Of a stretch of 45,485 nucleotides of DNA, positions 16,836 to 25,109 are shown one piece after another (positions within the stretch are counted from its first letter, which is position 1; each line of letters starts with the position of its first letter). A program made the position numbers and the translations under genes. The notes beneath the pieces were generated by a model, which worked only from the letters and a program-made list of their open reading frames with translations, searched no databases and had not been told where the DNA came from. The stretch comes from Acetobacteraceae bacterium. Lineage in GTDB: Bacteria; Pseudomonadota; Alphaproteobacteria; Acetobacterales; Acetobacteraceae. The DNA lies in assembly GCA_019750475.1 (NCBI GenBank), contig JAIEOO010000072.1, forward strand, positions 1 to 45,485. Reading direction: 5' to 3'.

Positions 16836-18404
16836 ATGGACAGCATGGCCCGGCACCTCCTCTCCCTCTCGCGGCGCGGCGCCCTGCGCGGCGGCCTCGG
16901 CCTCGCGGCGCTGGCCGCCTGCGCGCCCGCGCGACGCGGTTCGACCCAGCCCGGCGATCCCTTCACCCTCGGCGTCGCCTCCGGTGACCCGACCCCCGAC
17001 GGGATGGTCCTGTGGACGCGCCTCGCACCCGAGGCGCTGGCCGAGGGTGGCGGCATGGGCGCCGCGCCGGTCGAGGTCGCCTGGGAACTGGCGGAGGACG
17101 AAGGCTTCCGCCGCGTGGTCCGCCGGGGCAGCGAGACGGCCCGGGCCGAGGACGCGCATTCGGTCCATGTCGAGCTGGCGGGGCTGCCAGCCGGGCGCAT
17201 GTTCTTCTACCGCTTCACGGCTATGGGCGCGCGGAGCCCCGTCGGCCGGACGCGCACCGCGCCCGCGCCGGATGCGGCCGTGCCGGTGCGCTTCCTCAAC
17301 GCCGGCTGCCAGAACTGGGAGCACGGGCACTTCACCGCCTGGCGCCACGCGGCGGCGGAGGAGGACATCGCCTTCGTGTTCCACTATGGCGACTACATCT
17401 ACGAATACGCCGGCCGGCCGATCGGCGGGCGCGGCTGGGGCCCCGTGGTGCGCAGCCATGCTGGACCGGAGACCGTGACGCTCGAGCAGTATCGCCAGCG
17501 CCACGCGCAGTACCGGACCGACCCGGACCTGCAAGCGGCGCACGCCGCCCACCCCTTCGTCGTGACCTATGACGACCACGAGGTGGAGAACAACTGGGTC
17601 AGCGTCATCAGCCAGCGGGATGGCGGCCGCCGCTTTCCGGTGGCGACGCCGCCCGAGGCCTTCGCGCTGCGCCTCGCCGCCGGGCTGAAGGCCTGGTGGG
17701 AGCACAACCCGGTCCGGCGCGCGGCGCTGCCGCGGGGCACGGAGATCACCGCCTTCCGCCGCCTGCGCTTCGGCCGGCTGCTCGACCTCCACGTGCTCGA
17801 CACGCGGCGCTTCCGCGACGACCAGCCCTGCGGCGACGGCGTCGTCGCGCCTTGCGAGGCGACCGCGAACCCGGCGGCCCAGGTGCTGGGCCCGGCGCAG
17901 GAGGCCTGGCTGCGCGACGGGTTGCGGGCCTCGGAGGCGCGCTGGCAGGTGCTGGCGCAGCAGATCTTCCTGGCCCCGCGCGACTTCGGCAACGACGCGC
18001 GCAACATGGACAGCTGGGATGGCTACCCGGCCGCGCGGGCCCGGCTGCTCGACGCGCTGCGCGGCCGCGACGCCGCCGTGCTGACGGGCGACGTCCACCG
18101 CGCCTGGGCGAACGACCTGCTGGACGCCGGGGGACGCGTCGTCGGCGCGGAGTTCGTCGGCACCTCGATCACGAGCGAGGGCGACGGCTCGGAGGCGCAG
18201 CCGACGGCGGCGGCGACGATGGAGCGGAATCCGTGGCTGCGCTTCCACTCCAATCGCCGCGGCTACACGCTGCACGAGGCGCGGCCCGACCGGCTGGAGG
18301 CGCATTTCCGCGCCGTGGACCACGTGCAGGGAACGGGCGCGCCGCTCGTCACCAAGGGGCGCTTCGCGACGCTCGCCGGCCGGCCGGGGGTGGTCGCCCT
18401 CTGA
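16836..18404 (+). CDS. phoD: PhoD-like alkaline phosphatase, Tat-exported
   Basis: Phosphodiesterase/phosphomonoesterase of about 522 residues that frees phosphate outside the cytoplasm. The N-terminus has a twin-arginine signal (LSRRGALRGG) and then LAALAAC, a possible lipobox with Cys 29, so it may be a lipid-anchored Tat substrate. PhoD features: LGVASGDPTPDGMVLWTRL, the metal-binding segments HYGDYIYEY and TYDDHEVENN, and TGDVHRAW. Alternative starts are GTG at 16818 and ATG at 16845. It follows the RTX nuclease by 25 bp, consistent with joint use of extracellular DNA as a phosphate source. Confidence 0.9.
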   Translation: MDSMARHLLSLSRRGALRGGLGLAALAACAPARRGSTQPGDPFTLGVASGDPTPDGMVLWTRLAPEALAEGGGMGAAPVEVAWELAEDEGFRRVVRRGSETARAEDAHSVHVELAGLPAGRMFFYRFTAMGARSPVGRTRTAPAPDAAVPVRFLNAGCQNWEHGHFTAWRHAAAEEDIAFVFHYGDYIYEYAGRPIGGRGWGPVVRSHAGPETVTLEQYRQRHAQYRTDPDLQAAHAAHPFVVTYDDHEVENNWVSVISQRDGGRRFPVATPPEAFALRLAAGLKAWWEHNPVRRAALPRGTEITAFRRLRFGRLLDLHVLDTRRFRDDQPCGDGVVAPCEATANPAAQVLGPAQEAWLRDGLRASEARWQVLAQQIFLAPRDFGNDARNMDSWDGYPAARARLLDALRGRDAAVLTGDVHRAWANDLLDAGGRVVGAEFVGTSITSEGDGSEAQPTAAATMERNPWLRFHSNRRGYTLHEARPDRLEAHFRAVDHVQGTGAPLVTKGRFATLAGRPGVVAL

Positions 18405-18479
18405 GGGCTCGCCTACCCTCCGGCCGAAACGCGGTGGCCGAGCGGATCGACGGCCGCGGCGACCGGAGGGGAGGGGATC

Positions 18480-19358
18480 ATGGCGAAGATCGGCTTCGTG
18501 GGGCTCGGCAACATGGGCGGGCCCATGGCGCGCAACCTGGCGAAGGCCGGGCATGAGGTGCGCGGCTTCGACCTCAGCCCGGCGGCGATGGACGCGGCGG
18601 CCGCCGGCGGCGTGCAGCGCGCCCAGACGGCGGCCGACGCCGCGCGCGGCGCCGAGTTCGTCATCACCATGCTGCCGGCGGGCAAGCATGTGCGCGACGC
18701 CTGGCTGGGCGAGGGCGGCATGGCCGCCGCGAGCGAGCCGGGCGCCGTGCTGCTCGATTGCTCGACGATCGATGTCGAGACCGCGCGCGCGGTCGCGGCC
18801 GGCCGCCCCATGCTGGACGCGCCGGTCTCCGGCGGGGTGATGGGGGCGGAGAACGGCACCCTCACCTTCATGGTCGGCGGCTCCGAGGAGGGGTTCGCGC
18901 GCGCGCGGCCCATCCTCGAGGCGATGGGGCGCACCGTCGTCCATTGCGGCGAGGCGGGGGCCGGGCAGGCGGCGAAGCTGTGCAACAACATGCTGCTGGC
19001 GATCAGCATGATCGGCACCTGCGAGGCCTTCGCCCTGGCCGAGAAGCTCGGCCTCTCGCACCAGGCGCTGTTCGAGGTGGCGTCGAAATCCTCCGGCCAG
19101 TGCTGGTCGCTCACGACCTATTGCCCGGTGCCCGGGCCCGTGCCGGGTAGCCCCGCCAACCGCGACTACAGGCCGGGCTTCGCCGCCGCGCTGATGGAGA
19201 AGGATCTCGGCCTGTCGCAGCAGGCGGCCGAGGCCTCGGGGGCCGCGACGCCGCTCGGTGCAGCGGCGCTCGAACTCTATCAGCGCTTCGTGAAGCTCGG
19301 CGGGGCGGAAACCGACTTCTCCGGCATCATCCGGCTGATCCGCGACAGCCGCCGCTGA
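18480..19358 (+). CDS. 3-hydroxyisobutyrate dehydrogenase family (beta-HAD)
   Basis: NAD(P)-dependent beta-hydroxyacid dehydrogenase of 292 residues. It has the Rossmann motif GFVGLGNMGGPMARNL, the substrate signature DAPVSGGVMGAENGTLTF, the catalytic Lys 166 in GQAAKLCNNM and the C-terminal KDLGLSQQAA. The closest family role is 3-hydroxyisobutyrate oxidation in valine breakdown (MmsB), although tartronate-semialdehyde or other substrates are possible and no other valine genes are near. A strong purine-rich ribosome site lies just before the ATG. The sulfatase gene begins 2 bp after the stop, so the two are probably co-translated. Confidence 0.88.
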   Translation: MAKIGFVGLGNMGGPMARNLAKAGHEVRGFDLSPAAMDAAAAGGVQRAQTAADAARGAEFVITMLPAGKHVRDAWLGEGGMAAASEPGAVLLDCSTIDVETARAVAAGRPMLDAPVSGGVMGAENGTLTFMVGGSEEGFARARPILEAMGRTVVHCGEAGAGQAAKLCNNMLLAISMIGTCEAFALAEKLGLSHQALFEVASKSSGQCWSLTTYCPVPGPVPGSPANRDYRPGFAAALMEKDLGLSQQAAEASGAATPLGAAALELYQRFVKLGGAETDFSGIIRLIRDSRR

Positions 19359-19360
19359 GC

Positions 19361-20920
19361 ATGGGCGCGGTCCGCAACATCCTCTTCGTCATGTGCGACC
19401 AGCTCCGCTGGGACCACGCGCATGGCCATCCCGCGCTGAAGCTGCCCAACCTCGACCGGCTGGCGGCGAAGGGGGTGCGGTTCACCCAGGCCTATGTGCA
19501 GTCGGGCATCTGCGGCCCGTCGCGGATGAGCTTCTACACCGGCCGCCACGTCGCCTCCCACGGCGCCACGCACAACCGCGTGCCGCTCTCGGTGGGGGAG
19601 GTCACGCTGGGCTGGCACCTGCGCGAGGCCGGGCGGACGCTGGCGCTGGCGGGCAAGACGCACATGCTGCCCGACAGCCACGGCATGCGGCGCCTGCTGC
19701 TCGACGGCCAGGACGAGCTGGCGGTGCTGCTGCGCGAGGGCTGGTTCACGATCGTGGACCGGCACGACGGCCACCACGCCGAGCCCGACGCCGGCTACGC
19801 CCATTGGCTGCGGGCGCGAGGCTACGACAGCGCGGACCCCTGGACCGACTTCGTCATCGCGGTCGAGGACGAACGCGGCGCGGCCCACTCGGGCTGGAAG
19901 ATGCGCAACGCCCGCCTGCCGGCGCGCATCCGCGAGGAGCACAGCGAGACCGCCTACACCACCGACCAGGCGATCCGCTTCATCGAGGGCCAGGGCGACA
20001 GGCCCTGGGTGCTGCACCTCTCCTATGTGAAGCCGCACTGGCCCTATGTCGCGCCCGCGCCCTACCACGCGATGTTCGGGCCCGGGCACGCGTTGCCCGT
20101 CCGCCGTCACGCGGCCGAGCGCGGGCCCGACGCGCACCCGGTCCTGCGCGCCTTCCAGGACGAGGAGGTGGCCGAGAGCTTCCAGCGCGACGACTGCATC
20201 GCCGCCGTCCGCCCCACCTACATGGGTCTCGTCGCGCAGCTCGACGCGCATCTGGGCCGGGTGTGGGATTGCCTCGATCGCCTCGGGCGCTGGGACGACA
20301 CGCTGATCGTCTTCACCAGCGACCATGGCGACTATCTCGGCGACCACTGGCTCGGCGAGAAGGAGCTGTTCCACGATTGCATCCAGCGCGTGCCCTTCAT
20401 CCTCCACGACCCGTCGCCCGAGGCCGACGCGACGCGCGGGAGGGAGGATGCGCGCTTCGTGGCGGCGATCGACTGCGTGCCGACCTTCCTCGACGCGCTC
20501 GGCCTCGACACCGCGCCGCATCTGCTGGAGGGGCGGTCGCTGCTCGGCCTGACGCGCGGCTCGGCCGCTGGGTGGAGGGATTGCGTCGTCAGCGAGCTGG
20601 ACTGGACCTTCCGCGGCGCCCGGCGGCGTCTCGGCCTGGCCACGGGCCAGCACCGCGCGGTGATGATGCGGACGGGGCGGTGGAAATACATCCACTGGAC
20701 CAGCGGCATGCGCCCGCAGCTCTACGATCTGCACGACGACCCGGACGAGTTCTTCGACCGCGGCGCGGAGCCGGCGCTGGAGCCGGTGCGGCAGGAGATG
20801 CGCGACCGGCTGGTGGAATGGGCGCTGGCCCTGAAGTGCCGCACCACCTGCACCTGGCCGGAGGCCGAGTTCCGCACCGACCGCCACAAGGCGGCCGGCG
20901 TCTTCTACGGCGAGTGGTAG
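19361..20920 (+). CDS. Sulfatase / phosphonate monoester hydrolase family enzyme
   Basis: Alkaline-phosphatase-superfamily hydrolase of 519 residues. The metal-binding N-terminus NILFVMCDQLRWDH, the core CGPSRMSFYTGRH with Cys 51 at the position converted to formylglycine, and TSDHGDYLGDHWLGEKELF are intact. The core fits the C-x-P-x-R sulfatase signature. Overall pattern and C-terminus (RFRTDRH-like, FRTDRHKAAGVFYGEW) resemble bacterial phosphonate monoester hydrolases, which also cleave sulfate and phosphodiesters. No export signal is visible, so it probably acts in the cytoplasm. It is separated by 2 bp from the dehydrogenase gene. Confidence 0.85.
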   Translation: MGAVRNILFVMCDQLRWDHAHGHPALKLPNLDRLAAKGVRFTQAYVQSGICGPSRMSFYTGRHVASHGATHNRVPLSVGEVTLGWHLREAGRTLALAGKTHMLPDSHGMRRLLLDGQDELAVLLREGWFTIVDRHDGHHAEPDAGYAHWLRARGYDSADPWTDFVIAVEDERGAAHSGWKMRNARLPARIREEHSETAYTTDQAIRFIEGQGDRPWVLHLSYVKPHWPYVAPAPYHAMFGPGHALPVRRHAAERGPDAHPVLRAFQDEEVAESFQRDDCIAAVRPTYMGLVAQLDAHLGRVWDCLDRLGRWDDTLIVFTSDHGDYLGDHWLGEKELFHDCIQRVPFILHDPSPEADATRGREDARFVAAIDCVPTFLDALGLDTAPHLLEGRSLLGLTRGSAAGWRDCVVSELDWTFRGARRRLGLATGQHRAVMMRTGRWKYIHWTSGMRPQLYDLHDDPDEFFDRGAEPALEPVRQEMRDRLVEWALALKCRTTCTWPEAEFRTDRHKAAGVFYGEW

Positions 20921-20933
20921 CGGCGCACGCCGC

Positions 20934-21494
20934 TCAGAAGTGGATCGCCTCCGGCGCGATGAAGCCGATGCCGGCGAGCGCCACGCCCACCACGCCAAGG
21001 CCGATCGCCCCGAAGGCGAGCGCCGGAACTGCCGTGATGATCGAGGCCGAGGCGAGCACGATCGCCACCTGGAAGGCGGCGGAGGAGAACTCGAAGTGGT
21101 GATAGGCCGCCAGGTTGCGGTCCCGCTTCGCCTCGGCGGCGCGCGCCCGGCTGCTCAGCTCCCGGCGGCCCTCGCCGGTCTGGGGCTCGCTCTCCCAGCG
21201 ATCGGCGGTGGCGCGCCAGGCGGCCTGCTGGCGCTCGATGGCGGCGCGCGCGGCCGCGTCGGCGGCCGCCTTGTCGAGCTCGGCCTGCTCGGCCGCGGTG
21301 CGGACGGTGGTCTGGCGGATGGTGCGCGCCTGGAAGAAGGCCCAGAGATTCGCGGCCTCGATGTTGCTCGTCAGCGCCTCCGTCTGCGCGCTCTTCGCGC
21401 CGGTCTCGGCGATGGCGAGGAACAGCGCGAGGATGGCGATGAGAAGGGCGATGCGCTTGTCGCCCCCGTGATCGGCGTGTCCATGACCGGCCAA
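20934..21494 (-). CDS. DUF4337 family membrane protein
   Basis: Product of about 186 residues: a short histidine-rich N-terminus (GHGHADHGGDK), a membrane segment (RIALLIAILALFLAIAE), a long charged, probably coiled region rich in Ala, Arg and Glu (about 50-125), and two more hydrophobic segments near the C-terminus. This is the pattern of DUF4337, whose function is unknown. The frame is open upstream to 21611 but that part lacks family features; a TTG with GGGAGA 7 nt before it gives a sensible N-terminus. The 3' end faces the sulfatase gene with a 13-bp gap. Confidence 0.75.
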   Translation of the reverse strand: MAGHGHADHGGDKRIALLIAILALFLAIAETGAKSAQTEALTSNIEAANLWAFFQARTIRQTTVRTAAEQAELDKAAADAAARAAIERQQAAWRATADRWESEPQTGEGRRELSSRARAAEAKRDRNLAAYHHFEFSSAAFQVAIVLASASIITAVPALAFGAIGLGVVGVALAGIGFIAPEAIHF

Positions 21495-21501
21495 GGCGGA
21501 A

Positions 21502-21507
21502 TCTCCC
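21502..21507 (-). promoter_or_regulatory. Ribosome binding site deciding a TTG start
   Basis: On the minus strand GGGAGA lies 7 nt before the TTG at 21494. It is the only Shine-Dalgarno-like match near the expected N-terminus of the DUF4337 protein and is the reason for choosing this non-ATG start. Confidence 0.5.
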
Positions 21508-21557
21508 GTTGCGGCTTCAGCTTGGCCGCTTCTCGCGCGCGACGGGGAAGGGGGCAA

Positions 21558-21575
21558 GCGGGGCACCGGCCCCGC
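21558..21575 (-). terminator. Hairpin after hemC
   Basis: A 7-bp perfect stem of GCGGGGC with a 4-nt loop lies 12 bp beyond the hemC stop, in the gap before the DUF4337 gene. Only TT follows on the minus strand, so termination strength is uncertain. Confidence 0.4.
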
Positions 21576-21586
21576 CGCCGGCCGGA

Positions 21587-22591
21587 TCAGGCGAAGACGT
21601 CGGCCGGGCAATCGGCCAGCAGCTCGGCCCCGAGTTCCCGCCCCATGCGGGCCGCGTCCGCCTGCGCGCCGAGGATCCGGCGGCGGGTGACGAAGCTGCC
21701 ATCGGCCCGCGCCACGAGCCCCGTGAGGGACATCATGCCCGCGGGCAGCATCCGCGCATGCGCCCCGATCGGCGTCCGGCAGGAGCCGTCGAGGGCGTGC
21801 AGCAGCGCGCGCTCCGCCGTCGCGGCGATGCGGGCCTCCCGGTCCTCGATGGCGTGCAGCAGCTCGCGCAGCTCGTCATCGTCCTCGCGCACCGTGACGC
21901 CGACGATGCCCTGCGCCGCGGCCGGCACCATCACGTCGGCGTCGATCACGGCGCCCGCCTCGTGCTCGAGTTCGAGGCGCTTGAGGCCGGCGATGGCGAG
22001 CAGGGAGGCGTCGAACTCGCCCGAATGGACGCGCCGCAGCCGCGTCTGGACGTTGCCGCGGATCATCTCGACCCGCAGATCCGGCCGGGCATGCAGCAGC
22101 TGCGCCTGGCGGCGCACGCTCGCCGTGCCGATGAGGGCGCCCTTGGGCAGAACCGCGTAGGGCGTCGCCGGGTCGGCGGGCGGCGCGTTCCGGCAGGCCT
22201 CGCCCAGCACCAGCGCGTCGCGCGGATCCTCGCGCTTCAGGGTGCAGGCCAGCACGATGCCGGGCGGCAGTTCGGTCTCGAGGTCCTTGAGCGAATGCAC
22301 CGCGAAATCCACGCGGCGGTCGAGCAGCGCCTCGTGGATCTCCTTGGCGAAGAGGCCCTTGCCGCCGATGTCGGCCAGGCGCTTGTCCTGCACCTGGTCG
22401 CCGGAGGTGGCGATGTGCCGCTCCTGGAAGGCGTCCATCTGCTTCAGGATCGGGCAGACCTGCTCGATCAGCGCGAGGAAGGTCCGCGTCTGCCAGAGCG
22501 CCAGCGGCGAGGAGCGCGTGCCCACCGCGAGCGGCAGGGTCGGGCCGTGGCGCTGCGTCTCGACGACCGTGCGGGGAACGATCTTCATCAT
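21587..22591 (-). CDS. hemC: Porphobilinogen deaminase (hydroxymethylbilane synthase)
   Basis: Joins four porphobilinogens into hydroxymethylbilane, the common precursor of haem and bacteriochlorophyll. The 334-residue protein starts MMKIVPRTVV; LAVGTRSSPLALWQT, the catalytic aspartate in HSLKDLETELP (Asp 103), GTASVRRQAQLL and Cys 271 in LDGSCRTPIGAHA, which carries the dipyrromethane cofactor, are all present. The start ATG overlaps the bchP stop (ATGATG), so hemC is translated as the last gene of the leftward bacteriochlorophyll operon. hemC more often neighbours hemD; its placement here ties early tetrapyrrole supply to PpsR-controlled genes. Confidence 0.96.
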   Translation of the reverse strand: MMKIVPRTVVETQRHGPTLPLAVGTRSSPLALWQTRTFLALIEQVCPILKQMDAFQERHIATSGDQVQDKRLADIGGKGLFAKEIHEALLDRRVDFAVHSLKDLETELPPGIVLACTLKREDPRDALVLGEACRNAPPADPATPYAVLPKGALIGTASVRRQAQLLHARPDLRVEMIRGNVQTRLRRVHSGEFDASLLAIAGLKRLELEHEAGAVIDADVMVPAAAQGIVGVTVREDDDELRELLHAIEDREARIAATAERALLHALDGSCRTPIGAHARMLPAGMMSLTGLVARADGSFVTRRRILGAQADAARMGRELGAELLADCPADVFA

Positions 22592-23775
22592 GCGCGGGCC
22601 AGCCCCAGCAGGTGAGCGAGATCCTTGAAGAAGATCTTGACCTGGGCGGCCTTCTTCTTCCGAACGAGTTCCTTGTTCATGTAGCTTTCCCAGGTCAGGC
22701 GCTGGACGTCCTTGTCCGCGCACATCTTCACGAAGCGCTCCCGGGTCCAGTCGGAGCGGTACCAGAAGAACTGCATGACCCCGAGGATCCAGAAGACCCG
22801 GCCGTGCAGCTTCATGAAGCGCTTGCGCGCCAGGGCCAGCGCCCGGGCGTCGCCCGTCGCCAGCGCCTCGTTCACGGCCTCGGCGGCCAGCCGCCCGCCG
22901 AGCATGGCATAGTAGATCCCCTCGCCCGAAGCGGGTGCGACGACGCCGGACGCGTCGCCCGCCAGCACGACGTCCCGCCCGTTGTCCCACTGCTTCAGCG
23001 GCTTCATCGGGATGGGCGCGCCCTCGACGCGGATCGTCTCGAAGCGGTCGAGGCCCGTCTCCTTCCGGAGGGCCTTGATCGAGCCGCGAAGCGAGAAGCC
23101 CTTCCTGGCCGAGCCGGTGCCGATGCTCGCGGTCTCGCCGTGCGGGAAGACCCAGGCGTAGAAGTCGGGGCTCGACTTGCCATTGTAGACGACGTCGCAG
23201 CGCATCGGGTCGTACATCGCCGTGGGGGCGCCCTCGGGCGCCTTCACGATCTCGTGATAGGCGAAGACGCATTTCGGGTGGCCCTGATGCGGGATTGCCT
23301 GCCGCGCGAGGTCGCTGCGGGCCCCGGTCGCGTCGATCACCATGCGGGCGCGCAGCCGCCGGGCCGGCCCGCCCGCCTTCGGCTCGTACTCGATGACGGC
23401 GGTGCCGTCGGCGTCGCGGGCCAGGGTGGTGAAGGTGCCGGTGACGCGTTCGGCGCCGGCCTCGGCGGCGCGGACGCGGAGGAACTCGTCGAACTCGCAG
23501 CGGTCGACCATGCCGACGAAGCCGGTCTCGACCGGCATGTCCACGGTCTTGCCGCTGGGCGCGACGATGCGCGCGTTGTTGATGCGCGCCTTCAGCAGCC
23601 GGTCGGGGATGGCGAAGTCGCGGATGGCGCGGGGCGGGATGGCGCCGCCGCAGGGCTTGATCCGCCCGGCGCGGTCGAGCAGCGCGACATGGCGACCGGC
23701 GCGCGCCAGGTCCTCGGCCGCGGTCGCGCCCGAGGGGCCGCCTCCCACGACGATGACGTCGTAAGTCTCGGTCAT
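22588..23775 (-). CDS. bchP: Geranylgeranyl (bacterio)chlorophyll reductase
   Basis: Reduces the geranylgeranyl tail of bacteriochlorophyll a to phytyl in three NADPH-dependent steps. The 395-residue flavoprotein has the FAD motif VVGGGPSGATAAEDL at its N-terminus, the family segment KPCGGAIPPRA, and the second flavin motif AGDASGVVAPASGEGIYYA. The longer open frame upstream is not part of the gene; ATG 23775 overlaps the stop of the PucC-like gene by 4 bp. hemC overlaps its own stop. The usual bchG / PucC-like / bchP order is kept. Confidence 0.96.
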   Translation of the reverse strand: MTETYDVIVVGGGPSGATAAEDLARAGRHVALLDRAGRIKPCGGAIPPRAIRDFAIPDRLLKARINNARIVAPSGKTVDMPVETGFVGMVDRCEFDEFLRVRAAEAGAERVTGTFTTLARDADGTAVIEYEPKAGGPARRLRARMVIDATGARSDLARQAIPHQGHPKCVFAYHEIVKAPEGAPTAMYDPMRCDVVYNGKSSPDFYAWVFPHGETASIGTGSARKGFSLRGSIKALRKETGLDRFETIRVEGAPIPMKPLKQWDNGRDVVLAGDASGVVAPASGEGIYYAMLGGRLAAEAVNEALATGDARALALARKRFMKLHGRVFWILGVMQFFWYRSDWTRERFVKMCADKDVQRLTWESYMNKELVRKKKAAQVKIFFKDLAHLLGLARA

Positions 23776-25109
23776 GGGGTCTGCTCCCTCATCATCATGG
23801 GCAGGCGGAAGGCGGGGCGCGCGGAATCGGCGATGCGCAGCGCCAGCACGGCCGAGAGAAGGAAGAGCGCGGCCTCGCCGGCGAAGACCGCGGCGTAGCC
23901 ATGCTGCGCCGAGCCGAGCGCCCAGCGCGCCAGGTCGCAGGCGACGGTGCCCGCGAGGCTGCCGACGCCGAAGGCGATCGCCTGGGCCGCGCCCCAGAGG
24001 CCCATGCGCGTGCCCTCGCGGCCCTTCTGGCCCTGGCCGGCGAGGCTCATCATCGTGGCGATGGCGGCGGCCGCGAAGGCGCCGTTGGCGACCCCGAGCG
24101 CGACATAGACGGCGCCGAGCGGCACCTGCCCCTGCCATTCGGAGGCGGAGGCCAGCACCAGCAGCACCGCGGCCGAGGCGATGCAGCCGCCCACCATCCA
24201 GCCCCGCAGCGAGGCGAGGCGGCGGCCGAAGAGGCCGGCGCCGAACAGCGCCATCACCGCCATGCCGACCAGCGTGCCGCCATTCTGCAGGCCCGACAGC
24301 GCGGTGGACTGCCCGATGGAGAGGCCGAACACCTCGCCGGCGAAGGGCTCCAGCACCAGGTCGGCGGCGGAGTAGGCGAGCATGGAGACGAAGACGAAGA
24401 GGGTGAAGCGCCGCGCCGTGCCGTCCTCCCACACCTCGCGCAGCACCTGGCGGAAGGGGGGGCGTCCGCCCTCGGCCTCGCGGAAGGGGATGTGCCGGGC
24501 TTCGATGCGCCCGAGCGCCAGCACGGCGAGGGTGAAGGCGATGACGGAGACGCCGGCGCTGACGGCGACGAGGCGCGCGCCCGAGAAGGGGTCGAGCAGC
24601 TTGCCGGCCACGCCGGCGGTGACGGCGAAGCCCGCGATCATCATCACCCAGACGAGCGTCGCGGCCGGCGCGCGGCGGGCCGGCGCGACGATGGAGGCGA
24701 GCAGCGCCAGCAGGGACGTGCCCGCCGCGCCCACGCCCAGCCCGACGAGGAAGAAGCCGAGGGCCGCGAGGGCGAGGCCGCCCGCCAGGCTCTCCGCCAT
24801 CAGCGCGACGGCGGCCGCGGCGAGGACGCCGCCCACGCCCAGCACGGCCATGCCGCCCAGGATCCAGGGCGTGCGGCGCCCGCCCATGTCGCTGCCATAG
24901 CCCATGCGCGGCCGCAGCGACTGCACGGCGTGGTGCAGCCCCACCAGCAGGCCGGGGATGGTGGCGGGCAGGGCGTATTCGACCACCATGATGCGGTTGA
25001 GCGTGGAGGTGGTGAGGACGAGGATGGCGCCGAGCGCCGTCTGCACCAGCGCGAGGCGCAGGATGCCGGTCCAGGAGAGGCCCTGGGAGGCGTTGGCGTG
25101 CGCCGTCAT
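23772..25109 (-). CDS. PucC/LhaA-family (BCH2) membrane protein
   Basis: Major-facilitator-like membrane protein of 445 residues with about twelve hydrophobic segments. TSTLNRIMVVEYALPATIPG and the loop GYGSDMGGRRTPWIL are typical of the BCH2 family, known as Orf428 between bchG and bchP in Rhodobacter. Relatives assist assembly of light-harvesting complexes or handle bacteriochlorophyll in the membrane; the exact role of this member is unproven. ATG 25109 overlaps the bchG stop and its own stop overlaps bchP, so the three are translationally coupled. It is a paralogue of lhaA at 37012. Confidence 0.9.
   Translation of the reverse strand: MTAHANASQGLSWTGILRLALVQTALGAILVLTTSTLNRIMVVEYALPATIPGLLVGLHHAVQSLRPRMGYGSDMGGRRTPWILGGMAVLGVGGVLAAAAVALMAESLAGGLALAALGFFLVGLGVGAAGTSLLALLASIVAPARRAPAATLVWVMMIAGFAVTAGVAGKLLDPFSGARLVAVSAGVSVIAFTLAVLALGRIEARHIPFREAEGGRPPFRQVLREVWEDGTARRFTLFVFVSMLAYSAADLVLEPFAGEVFGLSIGQSTALSGLQNGGTLVGMAVMALFGAGLFGRRLASLRGWMVGGCIASAAVLLVLASASEWQGQVPLGAVYVALGVANGAFAAAAIATMMSLAGQGQKGREGTRMGLWGAAQAIAFGVGSLAGTVACDLARWALGSAQHGYAAVFAGEAALFLLSAVLALRIADSARPAFRLPMMMREQTP

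Noticed and set aside
16794-19061. A 755-codon minus-strand frame opposite phoD and the dehydrogenase gene
   Set aside because: It covers two clear genes in antisense and shows no recognisable domain.
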